DNA of 64,000 bases from Zygnema cylindricum (lineage: Eukaryota > Streptophyta > Zygnematophyceae > Zygnematales > Zygnemataceae). Below are positions 1-10,031 of the stretch, piece after piece (position 1 is the first letter of the stretch; every line of letters starts with the position of its first letter). The notes under the pieces are model-generated. The model searched no databases and was not told the DNA's origin. It saw nothing but the letters and a program-made list of their open reading frames with translations. The stretch covers positions 35,281 to 99,280 of the forward strand of contig JBBHKE010003573.1 of assembly GCA_037447655.1 (NCBI GenBank), read 5' to 3'. The position numbers and the translations under genes are program-made.

Positions 1-398
1 CGGCACGCGTTAGACTTAGACCAAGCAGGCAAGCTGACGTAGGAACCGCCGGCAACTACTCGCAAAATGATATCAAGACCAACGCAAATTTGAACGCGCA
101 TCAACGGCCGCCAAGGATGCAGTCGAACGGACGAACCAGATTCAGACTGCGCACGGCGACGCGATTGGTCCATTTTAAGTCGCGGACCCTTGGAAGTCTC
201 ACGCATTCACATGTAGTGTAGAAAGGCTTTTTATCTATAGGCTGTAGATTTTGAACGCAAGGCATACGATTTTGGTCGCCTATTCACCAGAATCGACACT
301 AGGCGCAGACAACTACATGGGACACATGTATGTACAATAGGTTAGACGCTCAGCTGTAGACTTTGTACTCAGTGAATTTTAGGCGAAATTCTGTGCTC

Positions 399-961
399 AC
401 AATTTCAAGAGCACAAGAATACTTTCTCTCTCTTTTGGAAGATTTGACCTTTGCTTTCAATATTTTCATGTGAAATTGTCAAGATAGTTTTAATGACTAT
501 TTTTCTTGTCATTAAGAGTTCTGCTGCCTAGCTGGCACTCACCTTTCCTTGTAATCTGCCTTGCAATTTAATCTGCGCGGCTCACGCCGAGGCCTAACTG
601 GTTTCCCTTCACTTCTTCTCTCGTCCTATCAAGTGGATTGTTGCTCAACCTTCTTTCTCAAGCTGTTGCTAAACCTTAGATTCTTAGGCTGTTGCTGAAC
701 CTTAGATTGTGATTGGATAGTTTTGGGTTTGCTTGTGTGGTTTACTGGGTGATAGTGGATTAGGGTTGGCTTTTCTTATGTGTTTTGTGTGTGGCTAAAT
801 TTGGTTATCTCAGATTTGCTCCCAGTTTACTACATTTTCAGTTTATGTGTTGTGATAATTAGGTTATATCTTTATTTATTGAACTCCTGTAAGGAATATA
901 AACTGACCAAGGAGCCTAGTGGCTATCTGTTGGCTTAATATTCCTGTGCTCTTGAAATTGT
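399..961. repeat. 563-bp unit bounded by 22-bp inverted repeats
   Basis: The arms at 399-420 and 940-961 are reverse complements at 21 of 22 positions and include AATTTCAAGAGCAC. About 519 bp without coding potential lies between them. Terminal inverted repeats of this size fit a MITE or fold-back element, but no flanking target duplication was found. The right arm coincides with the end of the dispersed repeat at 651-967. The second copy of that repeat ends with a similar sequence near 14020-14041 but lacks the left arm. Confidence 0.4.
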
Positions 962-967
962 ATGTTT
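651..967 (+). repeat. Dispersed repeat R1, copy 1
   Basis: About 310 bp are repeated near 13727-14042 with roughly nine in ten bases identical by eye. Shared landmarks are CTGTTGCTAAACCTTAGATT at the left and GTGCTCTTGAAATT at the right. There is no coding potential. It could be part of an LTR or a short non-autonomous element. The second copy sits inside a copia gag gene, so the unit is or was mobile. Confidence 0.6.
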
Positions 968-1175
968 TCCTATTTTTCTGCAATTTGAAATTGTCTGCAA
1001 TTTTTTATTTCGTGCAATTTGACATTGCCAGTCTTGCTCTATTTTCTGCGATTTTACATTGTCAGTGTGGTTCTATTTTGTGCAATTTTACATTGACAAT
1101 TTTTCTATATTATCTGCAATTTCAAATTGTCAATTTTTCTCTATTTCCTTCGATTTAAATTTGATGTTTTTTTTT
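968..1175 (+). repeat. Irregular AT-rich tandem repeat
   Basis: About six diverged units of roughly 33-40 bp, each containing a variant of TGCAATTTNANATTGTCA followed by a T-rich tract. CAATTTGAAATTG-like words are near-palindromic. The unit length drifts, so this looks like an old minisatellite. Open frames across it are by-products of low complexity. Confidence 0.55.
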
Positions 1176-2020
1176 GTGTGTTTGTGCGATTTGATAATAG
1201 ATCCATGCATTTTTGAATATTTTTCTAAGTTGTACTTGTTTGTTTGAAAAAAAATAAACCAAAGAAAGAAAAAACAAAATACATTATATATATACATAAA
1301 TAGCTTTTCATTTTTAATTACTGTTTGCTTGTTACTTTACATTATTATCTCTTTGGCCAATTTTCGGCCAAAAAAATACTACACTAACTTAGGTACTTGG
1401 TTTTTGTTTCCTTGTCTAGCACTTTGTTAATCAGAGGCATCAACTTTTCACATCTGACATACCTCATCAAAGAGTGGAGATAAAAAACAATCGCAGTTCA
1501 CCTTTGGCAATCACCAGATTGCCAAGAGTGGTTTGTAAGTTTGCGGGTGCAGGCGCGTGTCAGGATAGTTGTTGATTGCTTAGAGGGTACGTGAGTGGAT
1601 TGGGTCCAATCAGACCTAATTGTATTGAGCATCTGCATTGACACGCTTTCTATGCTTGCCATCTGGTCGTGAGTGGCATTATGTTTTTCTCGTTGTTTGT
1701 TTGGCGTGGAATGTTTTGGTTAGATCTGGCCGTCGGTGGCTTTTAATAGAAAATTTTTCTTCTTGTGGAGCTTAAGATCTGCGCCTCGGAGTGCTTGTTT
1801 AGCAATTTTCTGCCTTTATTGATCTGGCTTTTCGGCCTTGCCCACTTGTTTGCAAGGTAAAGGTTTCGGTAAAAGCAACTTCTTGACTAGATTTGGCCAT
1901 CGTGGCATTGTAATAGACTTTTTGAGATTGTTGGTTACGTGTGTGGTATGGTTTGGCATTTACTGCACCTCGTAAAGGGGGTATCCATTACGGGATTAGT
2001 TTTTTATCTCAGTCATTTTT

Positions 2021-2960
2021 ATGCCCACTGATTGGGATAATCTTGACTACTCATACGGATCTACACGTAGTGGTGGAACTTTCCGTTTAACAAATTTTGA
2101 TCAATCAAATTTATCAAATTCGGTTCCTTTGACGTTAAATCCTTTATTTGAATCTAAAGGGTACTCTACTCTTTCACATTTAACCACCGTGTCATCTTTG
2201 TCATCCATTCTATCCACGCTATATGTGGAAGAGGTTGATAACGAAAGGGAACCCGATTCATATTTCCTTTCTTTTTGGTCTTCGTTAGCACCGATTCAGG
2301 CTTTGAATTCGGCTAACTCATCTCTTTCGATGGCCTCCACATCGGAGGGCACTCCCGTAAAGCTTCAATTATGTTTTTTTATGAATGAAAGATACTATGA
2401 GTTTATCTCATTTTGGAATGTTATTCAATACTGAAATGCGAGATCTAGCTTTCCGTTATCAAGATAGATTTGACACGCGGGTCGCTTTTTCCCTTCTTGC
2501 GCGTTACCTTCGCGGTTCCGCTCTCACCTTATATTCCCGCAAATATGATGACATACTTGCGATGACCGAATATTATCCACAGTTTGTTGGTATGCTTGAG
2601 GTCATAGGTCAAGCAGAAATTCCTTTTCAAGCTGTTATTCCGGAGGTCTTAAATGCACACGACAATGTTCTTTGTCCTGCTGTTGCAAAGGTTCCCTATC
2701 AATATGCCATTGTAGCACAAGCCGCTGTTCCAACTCGTCCTGGGATGATTGTACCATTAGGAGATCCTCTCACTGTAATGTTTAATTTGTTACAAGAGGA
2801 GTATCGCATGCAAAATCCTGACCAAGTAAGAGAATTAATGAATTTTGAGCGTAAACCGTGCGAAACTGCCCCCGCTTTACGAACCCGCATGGAGACCTTG
2901 CGGGAACCGTTACCCGATCTAATACTAGATGCTGAAGCTTTCCAGAAGTTTGTTGGATAG
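2021..2960 (+). pseudogene. Gag, N-terminal and capsid-like part (frameshifted)
   Basis: The frame opening at 2021 runs to 2434 and the coding signal continues in another frame from about 2385 to 2960. The first part is Ser/Thr/Asn-rich. The second includes RYQDRFDTRVAFSLLARYL and a stretch ending MFNLLQEEYRMQNPDQVREL, resembling the helical Gag of gypsy elements. Similarity to a named Gag family cannot be shown by eye. The call rests on position directly before zinc knuckles and a protease. The second element copy lacks this part. Confidence 0.55.
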
Positions 2961-3609
2961 TTTCCTTTCTACTCAAAGAAATTATTCAAAGCCATCTTAC
3001 CCAAACATACGGTCTCAAATTTACTTTCGACCAAGTAGCTCAATACGTCGTAGAATACGAGATGACGAATTGTTGGTGGGAGGCCCACGATCGACCAAAA
3101 GCCCCTAAAAAAAAACCTAACCCTTTCAATTCACCAAATCCTCGTAACTTGGGGCCAAATAATCGGCCACCAAGGGTCCTAGCCATGGGAACCCCACCAA
3201 ATCAACCATCCAATCGGATTTGTTTCTGATGTGGCAAGACCGGGCATGATGATCGGATGTGTCCGGATAAATTTGCAACCTGTACACACTGCAAACAGAC
3301 CGGCCACTTTGTGTATCGTTGTCACATCAAAAACCTTGAATTTTCATATCAAAATCAGATTCGAAATGGTGGAATACCGGCTAGATCTGCCAAAGTAGTC
3401 CAACCGGTTAAAGAGCCAGAAAAACATTCTCCACCTAAAGTGTCTTGGAGAGAAAAAGAGAGAGAGGAAATGCAAACTCAAATGGCCGCTATGATGAAAG
3501 ACGAGTTTGCAGCCCTTATGGCTCAAATGAAACCGCCAACTCACCTAACTGGTATTGCTCGTACAGCTGTCCACTTTCTTACGCTAGCTGGTCGAGTTTT
3601 ACAAGATTG
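2961..3609 (+). pseudogene. Gag nucleocapsid with two zinc knuckles
   Basis: In the nucleocapsid of a retroelement, CX2CX4HX4C knuckles bind the RNA genome. The second knuckle is intact near 3281-3325 (CTHCKQTGHFVYRC). The first, just upstream near 3220-3260, has an in-frame TGA between its first two cysteines (ICF, stop, CGKTGHDDRMC). Copy 2 has the same TGA at the same place. A Lys/Glu-rich stretch follows (SWREKEREEMQTQMAAMM), probably a coiled coil. The frame ends at 3608, just before an inserted block. Confidence 0.7.
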
Positions 3610-3625
3610 AACCATCCAAAACCGA

Positions 3626-4288
3626 GAAACTGTTGTTTTTAGAAAGCTTTAGTCCTCTTTATGCCTCAGCTGTGAGAGTGAGCTGTTCAGGACTTAAGCT
3701 ATTTTTGGTTGAGTTCGGTTCAGTACTTACCGAAATTAGTGTGACCGTGAAGTTGGGAGTTCACGGTTCATTCACACTTGGGACACGTGTCGTCACTTGG
3801 GAGAATGCGTGAGTATGTCCTCCGTGGACGTACGGAAATTCGGCAGGACCACTGGACTTCGTGAAGTCAATTCTACGGTGCCAAATCCTCTAATCAGACC
3901 GCTGACAGCCGCTGCCAACAAATAGTGACGAGGCGTGACTAAATCATTATCACTTTACGTTGTCTGAACATCAGCGTAAATATTTGTGATAGAATGTTAG
4001 ATGTATGGCTGGAATGCCTCCGTACAGCCTAGTGTAGTTTCGGTGTATAAAAGTAGGACTTAGTGAATTTGATTTTTAGGAACAATTGATATGAAAACTG
4101 TACACTCAATTTTATGTAATTTCATTTCTACATATCTCACAGATTTATGAGAGGCATTGATTGAAAATTAGTGTGTGTGTTCCTTTGTATGTTATCTACA
4201 GTGTGGCAAATATTCAAGACGTTTAGAGCGTTTTTCTGAAAGTTATAGTCTGTCAAAGTTGCTGTTCAGCCATCGGTATTTGTGGAAG
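3626..4288 (+). mobile_element. LTR-like insertion flanked by a ~90-bp direct repeat of the host element
   Basis: This block interrupts the element between nucleocapsid and protease; copy 2 has no such block. Host sequence 3536-3625 is repeated at 4289-4381 with about 7 differences, so the flanks are a long direct duplication, not a 4-6 bp target site. The block resembles family D LTRs: GTGTATAAAAGTAGGACTTAG at 4046-4066 parallels the TATA and GGACTTAG region of the LTRs at 11388-12269 and 15093-16395, and the tail near 4257-4285 resembles the D LTR end. A likely origin is a solo LTR followed by recombination or template switching. Confidence 0.5.
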
Positions 4289-4975
4289 CCAACTCACCTA
4301 ATTGGTATTGCTCGTACAACTGTCCACTTTCCCACGCTAGCTGGTCGAGTTTTACAAGATTCAACCATCCAAAACCGAGAAACCACGTTTGGAAAGGGGA
4401 CAGTAGATCACAATCGCGAGGGTAAACAGTTTAACACGCGTCTCCCATTATCATTTTCCAAAGAAACTGTAACCAATTTGCCCGAAACAGCTTCCACCAT
4501 CATGGCTGAAGCACTCACAATTCTTGACCGCTCTATCCAAGACAGTCATAGGATTAGGGAAATATTGTGCGTTTTATCCACCATAATTTCGACTCTCCTA
4601 AACCTAAATTTACCGTCTCATCCATCCCATTCGCAACATTTCAATCTTTGCAAATGAACCGTAATTTGGAAGCTTTTAGGCCTATCTCTACCAAAGAGCG
4701 TAGTTCACTCGACCCACACATCAATTTTTTCGAACATTGGAAGGATGCATTTTCAATCAATGGTGTCACACCGTCATTACCACTTATGGTCACCGGTGCA
4801 AAACCAATTATTTTGGGGTCATCTTTTGCACTAAAACTAGGTCTGACAACTGATAAACCTATGTCCACCAACACACGTTTACTCACCTCAGCGGGAACTA
4901 CCGAACCAATTTTCGGCATTACAAAGGATCCACTCTGTTTTAGGTTTCAAAATGGTACAAAATCTGATTTTGCGT
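4289..4975 (+). pseudogene. Retropepsin-like aspartic protease region, copy 1
   Basis: The protease normally cleaves the element polyprotein. The site region reads LMVTGAKPIILGSSF (from about 4783). Copy 2 has LMDTGAKPVILGSSF at 17476 onward. The catalytic Asp codon GAC of copy 2 is GTC (Val) at 4789-4791 here, so this protease should be inactive. The frame changes near 4567-4650. The region continues to the methyltransferase through a spacer with GQDVIF- and VGGDIDMYDQ-like sequence. Confidence 0.7.
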
Positions 4976-5067
4976 AAGTCCGTGCTCACGCATTGGTCAC
5001 CAAATGTAGTGATTACGAGTGTTTAGTGGGGCAAGATGTGATTTTCTGAGTAGGAGGCGATATTGAT

Positions 5068-5258
5068 ATGTACGATCAAACTTTTTCCTACAATCCTACC
5101 AATTATCCAGAAAAGAAAATCTGTCTCACTCTAATTTCAGCACGCCAACCCATACCGATTATGCTCACCCAACCCAATTTGTCCCCGCTATTCCGGAAAT
5201 TCAGAGGATTCAATTTCATTCTCTATCCGCAGAGGAAATTCTGCCCGACAGTCTTTCT
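5068..5258 (+). pseudogene. Polyprotein spacer between protease and methyltransferase
   Basis: The coding signal is weak and frame-shifted. Comparison with copy 2 (about 17760-17950) shows the same words, for example around 5068-5090 and 5220-5260, so it is part of the same polyprotein. Copy 2 has a TAC to TAA change next to the ATG at 17761. No domain is recognised. Confidence 0.45.
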
Positions 5259-6554
5259 TTGCTTGAACTTTTCGATAATCCAGGTTTTATTATTTATTCT
5301 CGCGAGTTTGATCACATCTACAAACACACAACTAAGATTCCATTATCGCGAGTTCTACCTCTTCCTCTCATTTCTGTAGATCCTTCCGGTTTTCTTCCCA
5401 TTAATTGGAAGCCAATTCAGGTCAAACCTCATCAAGATGGTCTGGTCATTTTAGACATATTCGCAGGCATAGGTACCTCTTTACTCTCATGCATTCGCAA
5501 CGGATTACTTATCAAGCACTACTACTCAGTTGACAATGACCCTTTAGCTCGGAAAGCCCAAACACATCAGTGTAATCTTTTACACGGACAATATCCACAT
5601 CTTTTCCCCAAATATGCCTTTGTTCACATGCACACAACCTTACCTAAAGATATTCGTTTGATATGCAATCAACACCTTCTCTTTGTGGAACCAATCGATC
5701 TTCTCTTTGCCGGTTGGGAGTGTCAAAGAATGTCAAGAACAGGCAAAGGTCTCGGCTTAGCTGATCCTTGCACTAAATTATTTTTTGAATTACTTCGTAT
5801 CATGCATTTCCTTCAATCATAAGATCGACCATTGGGATATATTTTGGAAAACGTGGCAGCCTATAACGATCTTTGACCTACAATGTTAGCTCATTACAAG
5901 CGGATAGAAGCATTAATTGGTCCTACTCTTATCAGTGATGCCGCTCGTCACGGGTCCTTAGCTCATCGGGTCCGATATAAATGGACCAACCTGATTGATA
6001 TTGTTCTCCTTAGAGAAGGAAATCTTTGTGTCAGACCCCCTTTTACAGATATTCAGACCGCACTTCTGCCTTTTCACAAAGTCCAAACATGTCTGCAGCC
6101 TGATCACCCGCCAAATAACAACATTAACGTTTCGGGTCAACCACTCAAAGTTCTCCCCTCTCTAGTGTCTTATCCACACTCACACGCTTTCTCTGGTGAT
6201 GGGCCCGGTCTGCTTAGAATCATTCACACAGGCGGCCTAGATGAACCTACAACCACAGAACGGGACCACCTTATGCATTTCCTTCCCAACACCATGGCCA
6301 CCCATGGTCTCACAAAACGGCAGCGCTGCATCATTTTAGGTCTTCTCATGGACCCTCAATCCCTCTCATTTGTCTTAGGCCTCAGATTTGCAACATGTCG
6401 TTACGCACAAACCCATCTGTCTCAACAAGCTAAGGGGGAGAATGCACTATCAATTTCTAAACACATACCTACACGATCTTTGTCAGCCTTAGTGGGACAC
6501 CTTCTAAATATTTCCTCTTTCCATCCCGTAAAAAACCTTTTCCAGATGATATAA
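5259..6554 (+). pseudogene. DNMT3-like C5-cytosine DNA methyltransferase domain, copy 1
   Basis: Enzymes of this family transfer a methyl group from S-adenosylmethionine to cytosine C5 in DNA. Motif I (ILDIFAGIGT, 5448-5477) is the AdoMet-binding loop. SVDNDPLARKA near 5530 resembles motif II. Motif IV is DLLFAGWECQRMS with the nucleophile Cys codon at 5721-5723; the usual Pro before it is Glu. GKGLGLADP and LFFELLRIMHFL follow, as in DNMT3. Motif VI is GYILENV with Glu at 5847-5849. SLAHRVRYKWTNL matches motif VIII. ERDHLMHF and LTKRQRCIILGLLMD look like motifs IX-X. In-frame stops occur at 5820 (TAA) and 5874 (TGA). The first is shared with copy 2; the second is CGA in copy 2. Motif order is unpermuted, so it is unlike plant DRM. 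The target-recognition part is about 150 residues. It is probably no longer functional. Confidence 0.83.
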
Positions 6555-6901
6555 TCTATGATTTTTTGAATCCTAGTAACATGTCATGGTCCATTCCAGT
6601 AAACACTGTTGCCCAATTTGTTCTTTCTAGTCATATTTCAACACCTCCTCACTTGACTTAGGCCCCTCTTACTCGTAGCTGGCACCATTAGATAAACTGC
6701 TTACAGAAAACACCGGTTATTAACTCATTAGGTCAATCACTTATCGCAGATGAACATCTAGCTTTTGCACACGCTATAGAAGGAATGACGATTAAAGGTT
6801 CGAAAACTCCTAAATGAAAATTTGGCTCTAATCTCTCTCAATCGGAACATAATCTACTAAACGAAGTGACTCTTTAGAATATCGACTCTTATGCTTTCTT
6901 T
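6555..6901 (+). pseudogene. Decayed polyprotein between methyltransferase and RT
   Basis: The stretch is broken by several stops and shifts. By position it should be the linker before RT. It contains no recognisable motif. Copy 2 is truncated before this point, so there is nothing to compare within the window. Confidence 0.4.
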
Positions 6902-7350
6902 ATGAATGATCTTGGTCGCCATACCACCTATAAAATGTCTGTAGATCTCGAAGACGGTTGTCCCATTTTCAAGCCAAAACACAGCTTATCCGAAACGAAA
7001 TGGGAATTAGTGGACCAACGTTGCGCTGAATTGGAGGAAGCTGGCCTCATTTATCGGTCGAACTCTACTTTTGCAGCACCCACTGTCATGCCCTGGAAAA
7101 AAGATGTCGAAAGAAACTTTACCGATTGCCGGATGTGCGGCGATTACAGTGAACTCAATGCTAGAACTATACAAGATCAAATCTAATGCCATTGGCCGAA
7201 GAAATATTTGATCATTTAGGAGGCGCTAAATATTTGAGTATTCTTGATATACGACAAGGTTTAAACCAGATTGAAATAGAGGAGAAACATAGGCATGAAA
7301 CCGCCTTTTGGGGTAGTGATGGTCGTTGGGAATGGTGTGTGATGCCTTTT
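6902..7350 (+). pseudogene. Ty3/gypsy reverse transcriptase, N-terminal half only
   Basis: RT copies the RNA genome into DNA. Visible are FKPKHSLSETKWELVDQRC, LEEAGLIYRSNSTFAAPTV and MPWKKDVERNF, followed by CGDYSELNARTIQDQ. After a frameshift at about 7185 come LAEEIFDHLGGAKYLSILDI (the Asp of ILDI is the first catalytic Asp) and ETAFWGSDGRWEWCVMPF. The match stops at about 7350, just after MPF. The second catalytic motif (Y-X-D-D), RNase H and integrase are absent because reverse-strand copia sequence starts there. Confidence 0.8.
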
Positions 7351-7660
7351 CATCCGGTAAGTAACTCATTTTTATCACTCTTGCAAGCACATTTTCTCTC
7401 ACAAAGTGTAGTCTGACATCCATATGTTTGCTTTTAAAATGATGACTAGGGTTAGAGGCAATGGCAATTGCTACCTGGTTGTCACACCAGATAACCTGAG
7501 GACTGGTTAGCATATATCCAAGTTCCTGCAAAGTGGCCTTATCCCATAAGAGTTCATAGAGGGCAGAACAAGCTGCCATATATTTCGACTCCAATCGTGG
7601 ACTGAGCCGTGACCTTCTGTAATTTGCTGCTCCAACAGCAAGTTCCATTCCCAATTTTCA
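7351..7660 (-). pseudogene. Copia RNase H, family D
   Basis: RNase H removes RNA from the RNA:DNA hybrid. On the minus strand the sequence includes KYMAACSALYELLWDKATLQ, VIWCDNQVAIAIASNPSHHF and KSKHMDVRLHFVREN, typical of copia RNase H, where the Asp of CDN is an active-site residue. Homology stops after ARVIKMSYLPDE. The open frame running on to about 7226 is chance read-through into antisense gypsy sequence. The DVMTKP tail normally found at the end is missing. Confidence 0.78.
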
Positions 7661-8700
7661 AAACGAAACCAGTTGTTGATTTACGGTAGCAGCAAAGTTC
7701 CATTCCCCATTTTCAAAACGAAACCGGTTGTTGATTTACAGCTTGGCATATCTCCATAGCTGGCATCACTCGAAGTCTGTTATTTTACCTCTCCTCCTCC
7801 GAGTATAAGCTTGAGGTTTCACGTACCTGCCAAGGATCTGAGAACCCTCTTTGCTGCTTCCCAATCTGCTCTTTCAAAATTATGAAGACTCCTTCTTAGG
7901 ACTCCCGCAGCTGCAGCGATATCAGGTCTCGTACAGTTCATAAAATAAATAAGACTCCCCACTACGTGTCTTTATGGCTTGGTAGCTATAAACTCTTCCT
8001 CCCCTGACTCTAAGCTTTCACTAACCGTTATGCCCGAGTTTGATTCACTCCCCTCCAGCTTCTGTCTAAATTCCAATGGAGTAACAGATCCCTTCACATC
8101 CTTCGTCTCAAATTTTTCCAGCATGTTCCCTTTAGCTTCTTTCTGAGTTAGCATAATCAATCTATTATTTTTATCCCTTTCAGCTTATATGCCCAAGATA
8201 TATTTGGCCTCACCTAGGTCTTTCATTTCAAACTTAGACCTCAAAGCTGCTTTAATACAGTTTATTTCATTTATGGATTTATTTATTAGTAAAAGATACT
8301 CCACTTATACAACGATATAAAGAATCCCATCCTCCCCTTGTAAGACATACACTGAATGGTCCGTACTAATTCTTTTGAATCTTAGACTAGTCAGAAATTC
8401 ATCTAACTTCAGATTCCATGGCAGCTAAACTCAACCAAATTGTGACAGTAGGAAATTTGACGACAGGGGAGAAGGTTTCCTCAAAGTCAATACCTTCTTT
8501 CTGGTTTTACCCTTTGGCCACAAGTCTGGCCTTATACATTTTAATAGTGTTGTCCCAATTTAGTTTGACTTTGAAGACCCACTTGCTCCCAATGGCTTTC
8601 CTCCCCGGGGGCGGGTCCACCAGCTCCCATGTCTGTTCCTCCATAATCGACTTCATCTCGTCGTTGACCCCCTCAATCTAGTGGTTTCTCTCCGGTGATG
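7661..8700 (-). pseudogene. Copia reverse transcriptase, family D (deleted and mutated)
   Basis: The N-terminal part is visible on the minus strand from 8700 (WELVDPPPG, SKWVFKVKLNWDNT, EGIDFEETFSPVVKFPT). At about 8415 the sequence jumps from the LSLAAME region to KLDEFLTSLRF, so roughly 250 bp holding the first catalytic Asp segment and KQAPRQW are missing compared with the intact elements at 41-53 kb. The YVDD position (around 8310) reads stop-V-E-Y. LTQKEAKGNMLEKF follows at about 8110-8160. The enzyme is clearly dead. Confidence 0.72.
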
Positions 8701-9990
8701 AGAAGGCCTCTTTGATGGTCATAGGCTCCCCTGATGCTGTAGAAAAAGCAAAGTGAGAACCGGTTTGTAGAGGACTGCTAGATCTTCTTCCCCCGAGAAT
8801 TCTCAGGCTGAAATGGTGTGCAATCTCCGATTTTGTGATGCTGAAACCGTTGCAGGATCCGAAGGTGTAACATTCTGTTCCTTCTGAGTTTGATGCAGTT
8901 GAGAAGCATCCGTAGCAAGAACAAGCGGTGTAGTAGCAGAAGGTGTACTTATGGTAAGGGATGGCACCGGAAAATACACTTGTTGTTGGTGGTGAAAAAT
9001 GACATACTCATAATTTTGGTTTTCTGTTGGCGTATCTGTTGCTTTGAACAGATCAACCGAATCGTGTTTATCTTTAATCTAGATATTTCGAGACGCAAAA
9101 TCTTTTGTTTATCTAAGACATACACTCTATATCCCTTTGCATTATCATCATAACCCAAGAGAATTCTTGCTAAGCCTTTGGCTTCATTTTCCACTTATCT
9201 TGTGAGTTAACCAAAATAAAGCACTTACTTCCAAAAACTTTAAAGAGACTAACATCTGGGACTTTCCCTGTCCATAACTCATAAGGTGTAGAGCTTACAG
9301 ATCTTGATGCAACTCTATTTTTTATATAGACTGCACAGTTAAGTGCTTCAGGCTCAGAATTTCAGATTTATACCGTTGTCTGCAAGCATGGACCTAGCAA
9401 TCTCTGTGAATGTCCTGTTTAGTCTTTCCGAAACTCCATTTTTCTCAAGGGCATATGGAACTGTCAGATTGTGAATTATACCCTCATCAAGTAGAAATTG
9501 CTTAAATTCGTTAGAGGTGTATTCACCTTCATTATCCGATCTGAATGCCAAGATCGGAACTCCGTGTAGTTTCTCCGCCAAGACCTTGTAGTGCTTAAAG
9601 TGAGTGAATACTTCACTTTTATTCTTTATAAATTAAACTTTCGTGTACCTAGAGAAATCATCAGTGAATGTGACCATATACTAAACTCCTCCAGCCGATG
9701 TCACTTGGGATGGTCCGAGGACATCCGAATGAATGAGCTAGAGGACTTTTGTGGATCAAGTTTCGGTCTCTTGTGGAAATGGCAATTTATGAATCTTGGC
9801 TAGTGAGCAACGATCACATGTTTTCCCAGATTGTGATGTGAGAGAAACACCTTTAACTTTCCTAGCATTCACCATCTTTTTCAGACTTTCATGATTAATA
9901 TGTCCTAACCTCTTATGCTATAATTCATTCTCAGATGACACACTGAAATACAAAACATCTTTTTCTTTGCATTCAGCCATGTCCATCCTG
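8701..9990 (-). pseudogene. Copia integrase, family D
   Basis: Integrase inserts the cDNA into the host genome. The catalytic core is seen at 9354-9581 (FRSDNEGEYTSNEF, then KNGVSERLNRTFTE), carrying the second Asp and the Glu of the DDE triad. The C-terminal GYDDNAKGYRVYVLDK lies at about 9095-9155. The zinc-binding N-terminus is decayed at 9780-9990. A Ser/Thr/Pro-rich linker to RT occupies 8750-8950, and the satellite-embedded fragment at 25 kb matches this stretch. Confidence 0.7.
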
Positions 9991-10031
9991 TACATCTTAC
10001 AGGCATCTCTAGTTCCTGTTACTGCTATTTT

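Larger units (their letters stand above)
1..2020. other. Non-coding region upstream of the methyltransferase retroelement
   Basis: No credible gene is visible here. Short open frames around 0.9-1.25 kb are AT-rich low-complexity sequence. The stretch probably includes the leader, and perhaps the 5' LTR, of the gypsy-type element starting at 2021. No LTR edge can be fixed because that element has no surviving 3' end to compare. The stretch holds an inverted repeat, a dispersed repeat and an irregular tandem repeat, listed separately. Confidence 0.5.
2021..7350 (+). mobile_element. Ty3/gypsy-like retrotransposon with internal DNA methyltransferase, copy 1 (decayed, truncated)
   Basis: The domain order is gag, double zinc knuckle, aspartic protease, C5-cytosine methyltransferase, reverse transcriptase. 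The RT has Ty3/gypsy character (PTVMPWKKD, YSELNARTI, ILDI, WCVMPF). Retrotransposons carrying captured cytosine methyltransferases have been reported from charophytes and dinoflagellates, so the arrangement is known but rare. This copy has frameshifts, in-frame stops, an inserted block with a flanking duplication, and a lost protease aspartate. It ends abruptly at about 7350 within RT, where a reverse-strand copia element begins. RNase H, integrase and the 3' LTR are missing. The copy at 16396-18712 confirms the order through the methyltransferase. Confidence 0.82.

Noticed and set aside
919-1247. Two hydrophobic open frames (79 and 62 codons)
   Set aside because: They translate a T-rich irregular tandem repeat; Phe/Leu/Ile content comes from base composition.
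5259-6554. A host DNA methyltransferase gene disrupted by a transposon
   Set aside because: Two copies show the same colinear gag-protease-methyltransferase arrangement with no introns, and RT follows in copy 1.
7226-7400. RNase H frame continuing to 7226 as a longer family D protein
   Set aside because: Below about 7351 the minus strand is antisense to gypsy RT; the extension is chance open frame.
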